From Ligustrum vulgare (Eukaryota > Streptophyta > Magnoliopsida > Lamiales > Oleaceae), in the NCBI GenBank assembly GCA_963555705.1, contig OY743189.1, positions 1,381,501-1,445,500 of the forward strand: DNA of 64,000 nt, in the 5' to 3' direction. Of the stretch, positions 21,085-32,039 are shown one piece after another. Made by a program: the position numbers and the translations under genes. Under the pieces are notes generated by a model that worked only from the letters and a program-made list of their open reading frames with translations, had not been told where the DNA came from and made no database searches. Position 1 is the first letter of the stretch, and the number at the start of each line of letters is the position of its first letter.

Positions 21085-22853
21085 CTATTCAAGTCTCTTG
21101 GTTGTTCTAGGAATAGCTATAATAAAATCTACCTTTTGTTGGTTTCCTTGTGTAGTAAGTGAAACTATATGGCTAATAAGTGATGACATTTGATCTACAA
21201 GAGCGGTAATTGGATCCAACTCATAGAGACTGGCCACCCTTTTTGCACTAGAACGCTCACTTGGACGTTGGTAACTGTTGGTAGACATTTTATCCAGGAA
21301 GGTATAAGCATCATCAGCAATCTTAGATATTAAAGAACCACCGGTAGCAGCATCAACTACTTTCCATGTCTAACCATTCAGCCTATAGTAGAGATTTCTA
21401 TCTGCATAAAATTCTGATAACTACACTGATGACATCTTCTAAGTAATTCCTTAAATCTCTCCCAAATCAGCATGTTTAAATTTCTCAATCTCAATCTTAG
21501 TTGAGTGGACTTGGAAGAAAGAAAGAACTTGAAGTGAACATTCTGGAGTCATCCCCACCAAGTGGTAATAGTACCTACTTGCTTTGTCCATATTCTCCTT
21601 TAAAGTAAGTTGAACTTGTTTCTATTCCCAAGTTAGACATTTTGATTGTTGGACCAGGAAAAATTTGGATGCTTCCTCCATTCTGGATTATATGTCTAAG
21701 AATTGGTCCTTTTTGCATTTGATTGTTTCCCACATTGTTTGCTTGCTCCAACACTGACTAGTCTCTAATTGTAGCATGACAATCATGTACACCATGATTC
21801 TCAAAACAAATATCACACACTTAACTTGCTTGTACAGCGTGAACTGGTTGCTTCCCCAGACTATCTAACCTCTTGACCAAGGCATCTACTATTTAGCTTT
21901 GTTAGTCCATCCACTTCAAGCATGCCCCCATTCTTTTGCACTGCTCGACCAGAATACCACTGGTAACTGTTGGCGGCCATTTTCTCAAAAATTTTAGATG
22001 CTTCCTCATAATTCATATCCATCAAAGATCCTCCAGTAGCTAAATTTGCATGCCTCATATTCTCAGATGTCAACCCATTGTAAAACTATTGGACTAATAT
22101 CCAATCTGAAATTTCATGCATTGGACATTGTCTGAGCAATTCATTAAACCTTTCCCAAGCTTTAAATATAGAATCTCCTTGTTGTTAACTGAAAGCTAAT
22201 ATTTCCATCCTAAGCTTCGACGTTCGTCCTGATGGAAAGAATTTATCCACGAGCTTCTAACTCAAGATCGTCCACGAAGTGATTGAATTTGCTGACAAAG
22301 AGTAATACCATACTTTAGCTTTGTCTACAAGAGAGAATGAAAACAATTTCATCTTCACTGCTCCTGCTGGGACTCTATTATGTGCTGCATGTCATAAATT
22401 TTTTGAAAAGCTCTCAGATGCGCATGGGGATCTTCTGAAGGTAGCCCATGAAATATCGATGATTGTTGGATTAGTGAATCAATGACGTTTTGATTTCATA
22501 GTTATTAGCAGATATGACTGATGGTACTACACAAGTCATGATATCCCCCACAGGAGGGATCATGCATTCCCTCAATGGTCGTCCTCCTCAAATTTGAGGT
22601 TGTTGCTCGATTAGTGCATTCGGCTGATTGTTAGGATTCAAGGGGTTGTTTGGAACCCCTTCTACTGCCATGCTAAGACATAGTTGATGAGCTGCTTCCA
22701 ACTGCTGTTTATGCCTTTGTCTCAAAGTGAGCTTAATTTCTGAATCAAATGGAAGTAAATCTCCCATGAACTTGAATAAAAAAAACAAAAGTAAAAATAT
22801 AAAATTCAAATTCAAATTAAAGAAAACTAAAAGATGTCGATATTAATTAACAA
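21085..22853 (-). pseudogene. Athila gag, two partial copies in tandem
   Basis: Minus strand, from the primer site at 22854: gag N-terminus (22815 on), gag body, and the block MAANSYQWYSGRAVQKNGGM (about 21990-21930). Then a second, overlapping gag tail follows at 21600-21085 with TNSYQRPSERSSAKRVASLY. The same gag region therefore occurs twice (about 22070-21860 and 21360-21085), implying a tandem duplication or a join between two copies. Frames are broken throughout. Confidence 0.75.
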
Positions 22854-22871
22854 TTCCCGAAAATGGCGCAA
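22854..22871 (-). other. Decayed tRNA-Asp primer site (copy C)
   Basis: Minus-strand TGCGCCATTTTCGGGAA matches the tRNA-Asp primer site imperfectly and lies next to the LTR end at about 22877. Confidence 0.7.
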
Positions 22872-22876
22872 AAACT

Positions 22877-24796
22877 TGATGTGCTAAATCGCAAGTGTAT
22901 GATATTGCATCCAAGCAATAAAGTGGACAAAGAGTTCAAGTTTCAATCCTAGCTTTATTTGAACACTAGAAAAGTGAGATTTTTGTCCAAACTAAATGAT
23001 TGATTAAAAATAAATAAAATCCGAATTGTGCTTTAGTAATTTATGACTAAAAAGTTGGGACTCACGATTTCCCATAGTCAATACATTTAATTCCACCATT
23101 CAAGGCTTAATTCAAATAATGCAAACGATCGAGTTCACTAATGCATGTGAAATTTCTCTCTCGAATTTAAATCGACTCTACTTAATTAGTTAATCGTGTT
23201 TCTAGACAGCAGGTCATAATGATTAGGTGCATTAAACATAAGAACTCAAAAATAGACCGCGATAACAATAAAGGTATATCACTATCGTTCATTCAATTAC
23301 CGGGTATTATTCCTAGATCTAGCTCATTATCTCACCTCTCGAATTATGAAAATAAACCATAAAATCAATGAAGTAGTGGTCAATTAATTCACACATTACT
23401 CACAAAATTAAACCAACTGATGCAATCATTACATAAAACTTGAACAATGTAATTAAAGGCATAGACAAACTAAATGATTGATCAAAAATAACTAAAATCG
23501 AATTCAATTTGTGTTTTAGTAATTTATGACTAAAGTTGGGATTATATCTTTAATTCAACTATATTCAAGTTTTAATCCTAATAATATGATAGATCGAGTT
23601 CACTAATGCATGTCAAATTCCCCTCTCGAGTTTAAATAAACTCTATCTAATTAGTCAACCGTATTTCTAGACAGCAAGTCAAAATGATTAGGTGCATTGA
23701 ACATAAGAACTCAAAAATAGACCGCGATAATAATAAAGGTATATCTCTATTGTTCATTCAATTACCAGGTTTTATTCCTAGATCAAGTTTGTTAACTCAC
23801 CTCTCGGATTATGAAAACAACCATAAAATCAATTACCAGTTAATTCACCTATTACTCACAAATTAAAACCAACACATGCAATCATTACGTAAAACTTGAA
23901 AAATACAATTAAAGTCGTAAAACTATGCTACATTGCTATTCCCAACGAGAAGTTTAGTTGCTCATAATAAAATAAATAAAAACACAATAGATAATGAAAA
24001 TACACATCATAAGTTTATCAAATTCAACAAGTAAAAGAAATCTTGTACCAAGATAAAGCTTTTACGTGTTGATCTTCAATCCTCACGCATTTGCTTCCAA
24101 TTAGCCTTCAAGTTCTTGATGAGAAGATTAAGAATATTGTCTCTTGAATGTGTGTGCAAAGATCCCTTCTTCATGCACGAACAGTTGAATATATAAGTTT
24201 CCAAGAAACCTAGGAAAAATAAGACAAGAAATTTGCGCATGGGCTCAGCATCACGTTGGGATGGATAACAGCGCAGCCGTGCAGTTATACAGTTGGTGGC
24301 CGCACACGCCACCTTAAACTGGATCTGTTGGTCTAATGCCTGAACGCGTGGCCACCTGGTAGGGTTGGCATGGCCGCGCAGTTGAATTCTATAGCACGAT
24401 TTTCCATCTTTCAAATTTGTTTAAATAGGTCCCTTATTTTTAATTGCCCATTAGTCTTGCATCTTTTAATTGCAACTATTTGATCCTTGAACTTCAAAAC
24501 CTCTTTAATTCTTCTTCCAAACTTCAATTCATCTTCAATTAAGTCCTTGATCATTGATATTTTTCACTTTGCTCTTCTTTCCTTTCCCGATGGAGTCATC
24601 AACATCCATTTTGTCTAGTTTTAACTCTAAGTGTCGTCCAAAAGCTTTTATTCTCCATTAATTGCCTCATTCACATGATTCTGGGATAATTTCTGAAATA
24701 TGAACAAATAATAAACAATTAAGCAAAACTTATTCAAAAACGGCAATATAAGATTCTAATTTAGACATATAGATAAGTGTAAAAATGCATTTATCA
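22877..24796 (-). repeat. Athila LTR (copy C) with internal 478-bp tandem duplication
   Basis: It begins TGATAAATGCATTTTTACAC at 24796 and ends beside the primer site. Bases from about 22990 and from about 23468 are two tandem copies with a 478-bp period, sharing CTCTCGA, ACAGCA and ATAGACCGCGATAA blocks, so the LTR is longer than its relatives. Around 24280-24385 it contains GC-rich dyads such as TGGC...GCCA. Confidence 0.85.
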
Positions 24797-25265
24797 TTCT
24801 GGTCATATCGTACCACATGTAGAACTATGACAAGAGAGACTCCATTTGCTTTAGCATTTGGAACCGAAGCAGTGATACCGTTTGAAATTGGGGTTCCATA
24901 TTATCGGGTCATACACTTTGATGAATAGAAAAATGGCCAAATTCATGCTACCGAGCTGGATCTAATTGAAGAGAAAAGGGAACAAGCACAAATCTGAAAT
25001 GTTGTATACAAGTAGAGGAGTACGAGATCCTACAATTCCAAGGTGAAGGTAAGAAAAATCAAAGCTGGAGACTTAGTGCTGAAGAAGAAATCTACAACTC
25101 CGGGACCATTAGGACTGAATTGGGAAGGCCCTTTCCAAATTGTGAAAAATTTAAGCCAAGGAGATTATGAGTTGTAATCACTAGATGGGAAACCACTTTC
25201 GCATCCTTGGAACGGAGGACATCTGAATAAGTACTTTCAATAAAGTGCAGTAAAGTGTAATCAAT
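24797..25265 (+). pseudogene. Tat-lineage integrase C-terminus
   Basis: Plus-strand translation gives RETPFALAFGTEAVIPFEIG, then DLIEEKREQA, AGDLVLKKKSTTPG, LNWEGPFQIVKNLSQGDYEL and HPWNGGHLNKYFQ. This order (TPF..FGTEAV, EEKRE, GDLV, NWEGP, HPWN..HLKK) is the integrase tail of Tat elements, a different branch from the Athila copies next to it. The upstream part was cut off where the opposite-facing Athila LTR begins at 24796. Several stops are present. Confidence 0.88.
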
Positions 25266-25376
25266 GTAAGTATTTTGAATCAGATCCTTACAATAATTAT
25301 CAATGAATGAGGTTCAACAAGAAAAGTTGCTATATTCAGAATGAGTTGGGGACATCAAGTCAGTTGACCAAAGAAG

Positions 25377-25695
25377 CCCTCATAACGAGGAGAAAGACCT
25401 CATTAAGAGGCATAAACCTTCATAGCAAGGAGAAAGACCTCATAATGTGGCATAAACCCTCATAGAGGACTCATAATGAGGCACAAGCCATCATAGCGAG
25501 GAGAAAGACCTCATAATGTGGCACAAACCCTCATACCAAGGAAAAAGACCTCATAACGAGGTATAAACCCTCATAACAAGGATAAAGTCCTCATAAAGAG
25601 GCACAAACCCTCATAACTAGGAGAAAGACCTCATACTGAGACACAAACCTTCATAACGAGGAGAAAGACCTCATAGCGAGGTAGAACCTCCCATA
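25377..25695 (+). repeat. 40-bp tandem array in the Tat 3' untranslated region
   Basis: About eight imperfect units of 40 bp, each made of two 20-bp halves containing CCTCATAACGAGG-like dyads, alternate GAGAAAGA and GCACAAA spacers. Tat elements are known to carry variable tandem arrays between integrase and the 3' LTR, and such arrays can seed satellites. There are no unique spacers, so it is not a CRISPR array. Confidence 0.85.
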
Positions 25696-26230
25696 GAGAT
25701 GTAAAATATCAAGTGCGGGGTGAAATCTCTAAGTGAAGTGAAACCCCCAGCCTGAGGCGAAGTTTCTAAGAGGTACAATCCCAAGTGCAAGGTGAAACTC
25801 CCGTGCAAAGTGAAAATTTTAATCGAGGTGAAAACCAGGACGAGGTGAAATCGATTCCAGATTATAAGTTCGTAAGTCATGATGAAGTCATGATAGTTCA
25901 CAAAATTATAATTTATTCATCTGAAGTTAGAATTTTTGTTCTACACGCCTCATCTCACAATAAATAGTAAGTTCATGTCAGTTTATGATTTGAAATCATT
26001 TAAATACAATTAATGATTTGAAATCATTTAAATACAATTAATGATTTGAATAACTTGGGAGTATTACTTTGGCTGAAAAATCAGTCTTATAAAAATAATC
26101 ACCTCAGCTAAAAGAAGTTTGTTATTGACAGCCATTCTAGTTCATTTTGTAAGGAATTGATTTTATAATCAGTTGTGAAATATGTATCGTACAAATGAAA
26201 GGAAGAAAGTCAAGTGTTCAGTTCAATTCA
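25696..26230 (+). other. Rest of the Tat 3' region, with palindromic repeats
   Basis: Repeats of GAGGTGAAA or GTGAAA continue to about 25850. At about 25986-26055 a 28-bp unit containing the perfect dyad ATGATTTGAAATCAT occurs twice, with a partial third copy. No LTR follows; the LINE begins near 26230. Confidence 0.55.
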
Positions 26231-26244
26231 TAATGAATTAACTT

Positions 26245-26651
26245 ATGGAGGTTGTTTCTTTAGTTGTTAATGCCTCCACTGAAATTTCCAGACCTGCTCC
26301 TACTGATTTGGTACCTTCTAAAACTCTTGGTAATGCTCCTTTGAATAATTTGGTGAAGAATGATGATTCTTTGGTTAATGGTCCACCACCTCGGGATGCA
26401 CATCGCCCTCCTGTGCATGGGAAACCCCCCACCCCCACTTGCTCCCCCATTTGGTAATACAACTCCATCTCGTGCTACTAAGACATCTACTATAACTCTT
26501 GGACACTAGCCAGAATAAAATATCATATGTTGTTGCTTTGGCTAGGAAGCCATCTATCACTCAGACTGAGAGGAGCCAGAATAAGTCTTTTGCATCAAGC
26601 ATGCAGGCACCCCCCAGATTCCTTTCTCCACAGGTTCGGTACTAAGACCCC
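26245..26651 (+). pseudogene. LINE ORF1, N-terminal part
   Basis: An ATG at 26245 opens a Pro/Ser/Thr-rich stretch. In another frame, SYVVALARKPSITQTERSQ and KSFASSMQAPPRFLSPQVR follow (about 26520-26640). This type of N-terminus precedes the DUF4283-like and zinc-knuckle part of ORF1 in plant L1-type LINEs. The Athila element at 26652 interrupts it. ORF1 resumes at 44105 in the same orientation, with an estimated 120 codons missing between. Frameshifts and stops are present. Confidence 0.6.
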
Positions 26652-29533
26652 TGATAAGTGTATTTTATAAATTTATTTCTATCCTAAAAGTAGGATTTTA
26701 CTTTTTTGTTTAAGAATATTTGCTATTTATTCTGTTACTATTTGTTTATATTTCACAAATAATCTCAAAGTTTAGAACACAAAGGAATTGGAGCAAAAAC
26801 AAGTAAATTGGATGATAAAAATGTTAAAGTATGAAAATGGAGAGCCGATGTAGTAATTCAAAGGGTCAATTGGAAGAATAATTGAAGAAGAAATGAAATT
26901 TGTAAGAAAACAGAAGTTTATGAGCAAAATCGTAACAATTTGAAGTTGAAGGATTTGTTGTGCAATTCAAAAACAGGGGCCAACCTGTAGCACTTCAAAA
27001 GAGGAAAATATCTTTGTTTTAGGAAATCGCTCGGTCGCGCCTCTTTAAAGCGTGCGGTCGCACGACCACATTTTTTGGCTGCTGAAGGTAAACCTACAGC
27101 ACTGTGCAGTCGCACGGTTGATTTCTAGGCCTGATTGTTGGGATTTGAGCCGATTTCAGTTTTCTTTTCTCCCAAGTAACCTAAACTGCGAGCATATATA
27201 TATACGTGACTTGGGGGACATAATTAAGGGTTCCCAACTTGTGAGATACATGCCAAAACACAGCCCAATCGTTGAGGAATCTATGCAACGCCAAGAGCAA
27301 AATTGAAGACCAAAGATCAAGAAGATGAACGGGATGATTTCTTTTCATCTTTCTTGTGAATTATTTTCAATTATGTATCTAGGCTAGGTTCGTAGTGTTA
27401 GAATTGTGATGAAGTTTTGACTTCTTGAATCCATGTTTTAATCTATTATTTATTTCATGCAATTTATGATTTTGATGCAATTAAATAGTGCTTTTATTAT
27501 TATGTAATTGTTTGACCATCTTTTGTGTGATTGTTGTAACGCCCCGAGTTCTAAATACTCGAAACGTTACTTCATCGTCTCAAACTAACTTTCAAAATGA
27601 TAATTCAGTGGAAAATAGCTGAAATTTCAATTCATGTAATTTTATAAAATTTGACTCAAATGGTCAACAATTCGAGTACTGAAATAACTTGACAAAAATA
27701 AATTTTGAATATAATTGAAATAAGTAAGTATCAATTTCAAATAAAACTTTTCGAAAGTCTTGATAATAGCCACCATCGTACGCCTCGTCGCCAACTACAT
27801 CATTTGCAAAAAAAAAAAAAAAAAAAAAAAAATTGGAAAACATGAGTATATCAATGAAATACTCAGTAGACTTGCGCACAATAATAATTTGATATTATAA
27901 ATTAACACATAATCATGATATTCAAGTCTTGGGTGTCTAACGATCACCATTAATCTCATGAACAAGTAAATAAATACAAGTTCAAGTCTCATACATTTAA
28001 GCAAGTAAATTCTCGTAACATAGTCTCATACTTGAAAATCAAGTAATTCTCATGAATACAATCATACATGCTAAACTTATAATCCAAATAATCATTGATG
28101 CACATTTTTGAAAAGATAAATTTGTAAATAATATTCTATCTTATTTCTTGAGTATTGAGCAAACGGGGTTAAACTTCTAATTCTTTCGCGCCTCGTCTAG
28201 CCTTATAAATAAATTTAAATAATTAAAGTTAAGACTCTTGAACAACCGAGTCTTAAATGAGGAATTTGTATAATAATAAGGTTTTGAAAGTTTTAAGGAA
28301 TAAATAGTGCAATTTTAAGAAATCAAGGGCGGCTTCACATAAATAATGAACCTTGGGACTACTTTGAGTAATTTTCAGAAATAAAGGAGCTGACTAAAAT
28401 ATTTTAAAATTGAGAGGCTTAAAATAATTGCTTTTAAAACTTGGGACTGAAATTAAATATTTTAGGACTGAATTAAATAATTCTAAAATTTGAGGGACCG
28501 AATTAAATACTTTATAAAACTGGGGGACCAAAAGGTAATCTTTCAAAATCAATTTTTTTATAAAAACAAAAATCATCTCTCCCTTCCTCTAAAGCTTCGA
28601 CCAGGAGGAGAGGAAGAGGAAGAGAGGTGGCCATCGGCCAACCCAAGCCACCCTGTCGGCGGTGGCGCCTCCATCGCTTGGCAGCACCCCAGTGTGCGTG
28701 TGGGTTAACAATAAAGAATTTGGGGCGGATTTGATGTGGAACCGAGACTTGCACTCGGTTTTAGATTTGTGGTTTTTCAAGGCAACAAATCGACCATAGG
28801 TCAAGGTAAATGCTTGGGCTTCATTTATTCTTAAATTTCTGGGTTGTTTTGGTGTCAATTGGTTGGAGGATTGTCTTGAATTTGGTTGTGGCGGTGCGGT
28901 GGTTTGGAGGTGGCGGGTTGTTGAATTGGCAAAGGAGTTTCGACAATTTGGTGGATGTTTCTGAGAAATTCACGAAGGGCTGTTCTGGGTTCATTGAAGA
29001 TTGTGGATGAGGAAGATGATGAGTCTGCCATTGGGGGTTCGACTGTGGAGGCGTGATGTTCGATTGTGGTGTGCGTCTGGTGGTTCCGTTCATACGTTGG
29101 TGGTGGAAGTTTGGATTTTTTGGTGTTAGCTCGGTTTGTGGTATGTGATTGTGAGGCCTCGAATTTGTGATGGCAGTGATTGGTTTGTGTATGGTGTCGA
29201 CTGGTTGTGTGTAGAGGTAGAAGAAAAAACAAAGGAAAACTTACCCAAGCTTATAGTGTGCAAAACGGGAAGAAAATGGGAGAGTATGAAGGCATTTTAT
29301 ACACTGATGATTTTGAAATATCTGTAATTTACAAATTGATTAGCCTGGACATTTTGGGGTTAAGGATTTGTAATGTGGGAGTATTGGTTGCTGCAAATGA
29401 GGAGATGAATATATGGAACAGCTGAGGAATTGTTGTTGACATGTTGTACGTTTAGGAGTTTTGTGAAATGAATGAGAATTAATTTTTATTGATTGAGAAA
29501 TTTGATAATAATAATAATAATAATAATAATAAT

Positions 29534-29707
29534 TGTTGTAAATATTATATTGTATTAGTGAATGACAGTTGTACCCCTAAAACTCTAGTTATAATTACTT
29601 TGTATATCCCTTTCTTCCCCTATATATATGGGGCTCTGGTTCATAATATAATACACAAGTTTATTGGTGTCTCTACTTCTCTTTCTTTTTCTCTCTAGTT
29701 TATAACA
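29534..29707 (+). repeat. 5' LTR of Copia (174 bp)
   Basis: TGTTGTAAATATTATATTG to AGTTTATAACA, with a TATATATATGG box at about 29622. Followed by CGTTATCAGCACGAG. Confidence 0.9.
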
Positions 29708-29722
29708 CGTTATCAGCACGAG
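29708..29722 (+). other. Presumed primer binding region of Copia
   Basis: CGTTATCAGCACGAG directly follows the LTR. The Copia LTR at 8973-9169 has the same sequence with one change, so it is conserved. I could not match it to the 3' end of a tRNA from memory; an internal tRNA region may be used. Confidence 0.6.
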
Positions 29723-29959
29723 TCTCTATCAAATTGAGTTCTAATTTTCTTTTTCAAAATCACATATATCAAAATATTAGTTAGATGGTAAAATCATATA
29801 CACCGAAATTAATTTGGTGACATATGAATTTTTTTATTACTATTTAATTGCAATTCACATCTATTCATTACGATGTTGTTCATTAGCAATTGCGGCTCAT
29901 GAATCTGAATTTGATTTTCTCCAACCAATTCGACTGATTTTGATCTTTATATTGATAAT

Positions 29960-31920
29960 TCATTATGTTGTTGCTCCTGAAGTAGCACAACATTATATTA
30001 ATATTCCAGAAGAATATTAATCATATATCCGTGTTTGTCTATTACAAATATTTGTTGTTGCTCCTGAAGTAACACAACATATAATTCAGATGAATATTAT
30101 TTGCTCCTGAAGAGCATACATTGTAATTTTCAATATTCTAGAAGAATATTGACATTTTATTCTTGAATAATAGCAATTTTAGATCTATAATTATTCCGGA
30201 AGAATAATTCGTTATTGCTATTGAAGTAACGTAATAAATAATTAATATTCCAGAAGAATATTAATCATAGAATTGATTATTATTCGTTGTTGCTTCTGAA
30301 GTAGTACAACATCATAATTAATATTCCAGAAGAATATTATTTGCTCCCGAAGAGCATAAATTAAATTTTCAATATTCCAGAAGAATATTGATTTATTATT
30401 CTTGAATAATCGAAATTTTAGAACTATAATTATTCTAGAAGAATAATTTGTGGTTGTTCCTAAAGTAGCACAATTTTTATTATAATAATATTCGTAAAGA
30501 ATATTAATTGCTCCTGAAGAGCATAATTTTGAAAGATTTATTATTCAATTGCTCTAGAAGAGCAAATATCTAAAATCTTTAACAATAATTTGTTCTTGCT
30601 CCTGAAGTAGCACAACGGACGATTAATATTTCAGAAAAATATTAATCCTAAAATTGTCTATTATAAATAATTTGTTGTTACTCCTGAAGTAGTACAACAT
30701 TATAATTAATATCCTAGAAGGATGTTATTTGCTCCTAAAGAGCATGAATTATGATTTCCAATATTTTAGAAGAAAATTGATTTATTATTTCTTTTGGAAG
30801 AATTGGAATAAATTAGTTAAAGTATACATTGTTCCAACAAATTATTATTGTTATTATTTTTTGCTCTTTCAATTTTGTCATTGGAAATCACTACGTTATT
30901 TTGAATTCTCAAATACATTATTAGATTTGATTCTACTATATATTAGTTATATATCTAATTTTTATATATGGAATTCACGTGCATGTTTAGTATCTTTTGC
31001 ATATTGGTAAAAGATTTAGCTAATAAAAGATTTAGTCAATTTTGTTAACTTCTATATATGGAGATTCTTTTTCCTGATATATGTTTGGTAATTCATTTTT
31101 ATATATAAATTCATATTATGTTTATATGGTAATTAATATTCTTTAAGATGATTAAATATTTGTAGATGTTCATTCATAAATTCTGATTTAATAATGTATC
31201 ATATTGTTGCTCACGAAGTAGGATAACAATAGTAGTATTCTAGAAGAATATTACTTGCTTGTGACGAGCAGTATATTACAATTTCAATATTCCAGAAGAA
31301 TATTGATCCAATGCTCTTGAAGAAGCATAATTAAAATATGTTTTAAACGAATATGGTGTTGGTGTTCTCGAATAAACACAACCCACGTTAAATAAATATT
31401 CCAGAAGAATATTTTAACGTCACTCGTGTAGAGTACAAATATTGTTGGCTTGAAATGAAGAATGAATAATTAATATCAATATTCCAGAAGAATATTGACT
31501 TATTATTCTTGAAGAATTGCAATTTTAGCAATATAATTATTCCAGAAGAATAATTCGTTATTTTGCTCTTAAATTGCACAATAGATATCAATTATTGTTA
31601 TAATTGAATGAGATTCGAATCAATATTCCAGAAGAATATTGCGTTATTGCTACGTTTAAATATTCTAGAAGAATATTATTTTTACTCATGTGATAAATAT
31701 TGCATTCTTTTTCTCAAAGAAATTCGAATTTATTAATAATCCAGAAGATTATTATGATATAGAATAACATATTGTTGTGATGATTCCTGAAGAATCATAA
31801 TTTTATCACATATGAAATATAATAATGGAATATAATTTGCTCTCGGAGAGCCCAATATTATGAGATATGTTATTAATTTAATATTACAATATTCCGGAAG
31901 AATATTGACATATTGATTTT
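29960..31920 (+). repeat. Hairpin island: dispersed short dyads with loop NNGAA
   Basis: Across 2 kb, several dozen short inverted repeats share a five-base loop ending in GAA and a C-G closing pair, while the stems differ. Examples: GCTC-CTGAA-GAGC (30103-30115, 30510-30522), AATATTC-CAGAA-GAATATT (many), AATAATC-CAGAA-GATTATT (31735-31753), ATGATTC-CTGAA-GAATCAT (31780-31798), and a 14-pair stem at 31385-31420. The commonest stem is AATATTC/GAATATT. No coding is recognisable here; gag and protease would be expected in this place. Confidence 0.8.
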
Positions 31921-32039
31921 AAATGAGTATTAGAAATGTGCTTTTCAAAGTAGCATATGTTTCGAAAAATATCTTATTTGAGTTCATGTTTATCCCTGAA
32001 GGAAAACATATAACTTATGTCATAAGGACATTGATTAGT

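Noticed and set aside
25377..25695. CRISPR-like repeat array
   Set aside because: Units are contiguous and degenerate, with no unique spacers, in plant DNA next to a Tat integrase.
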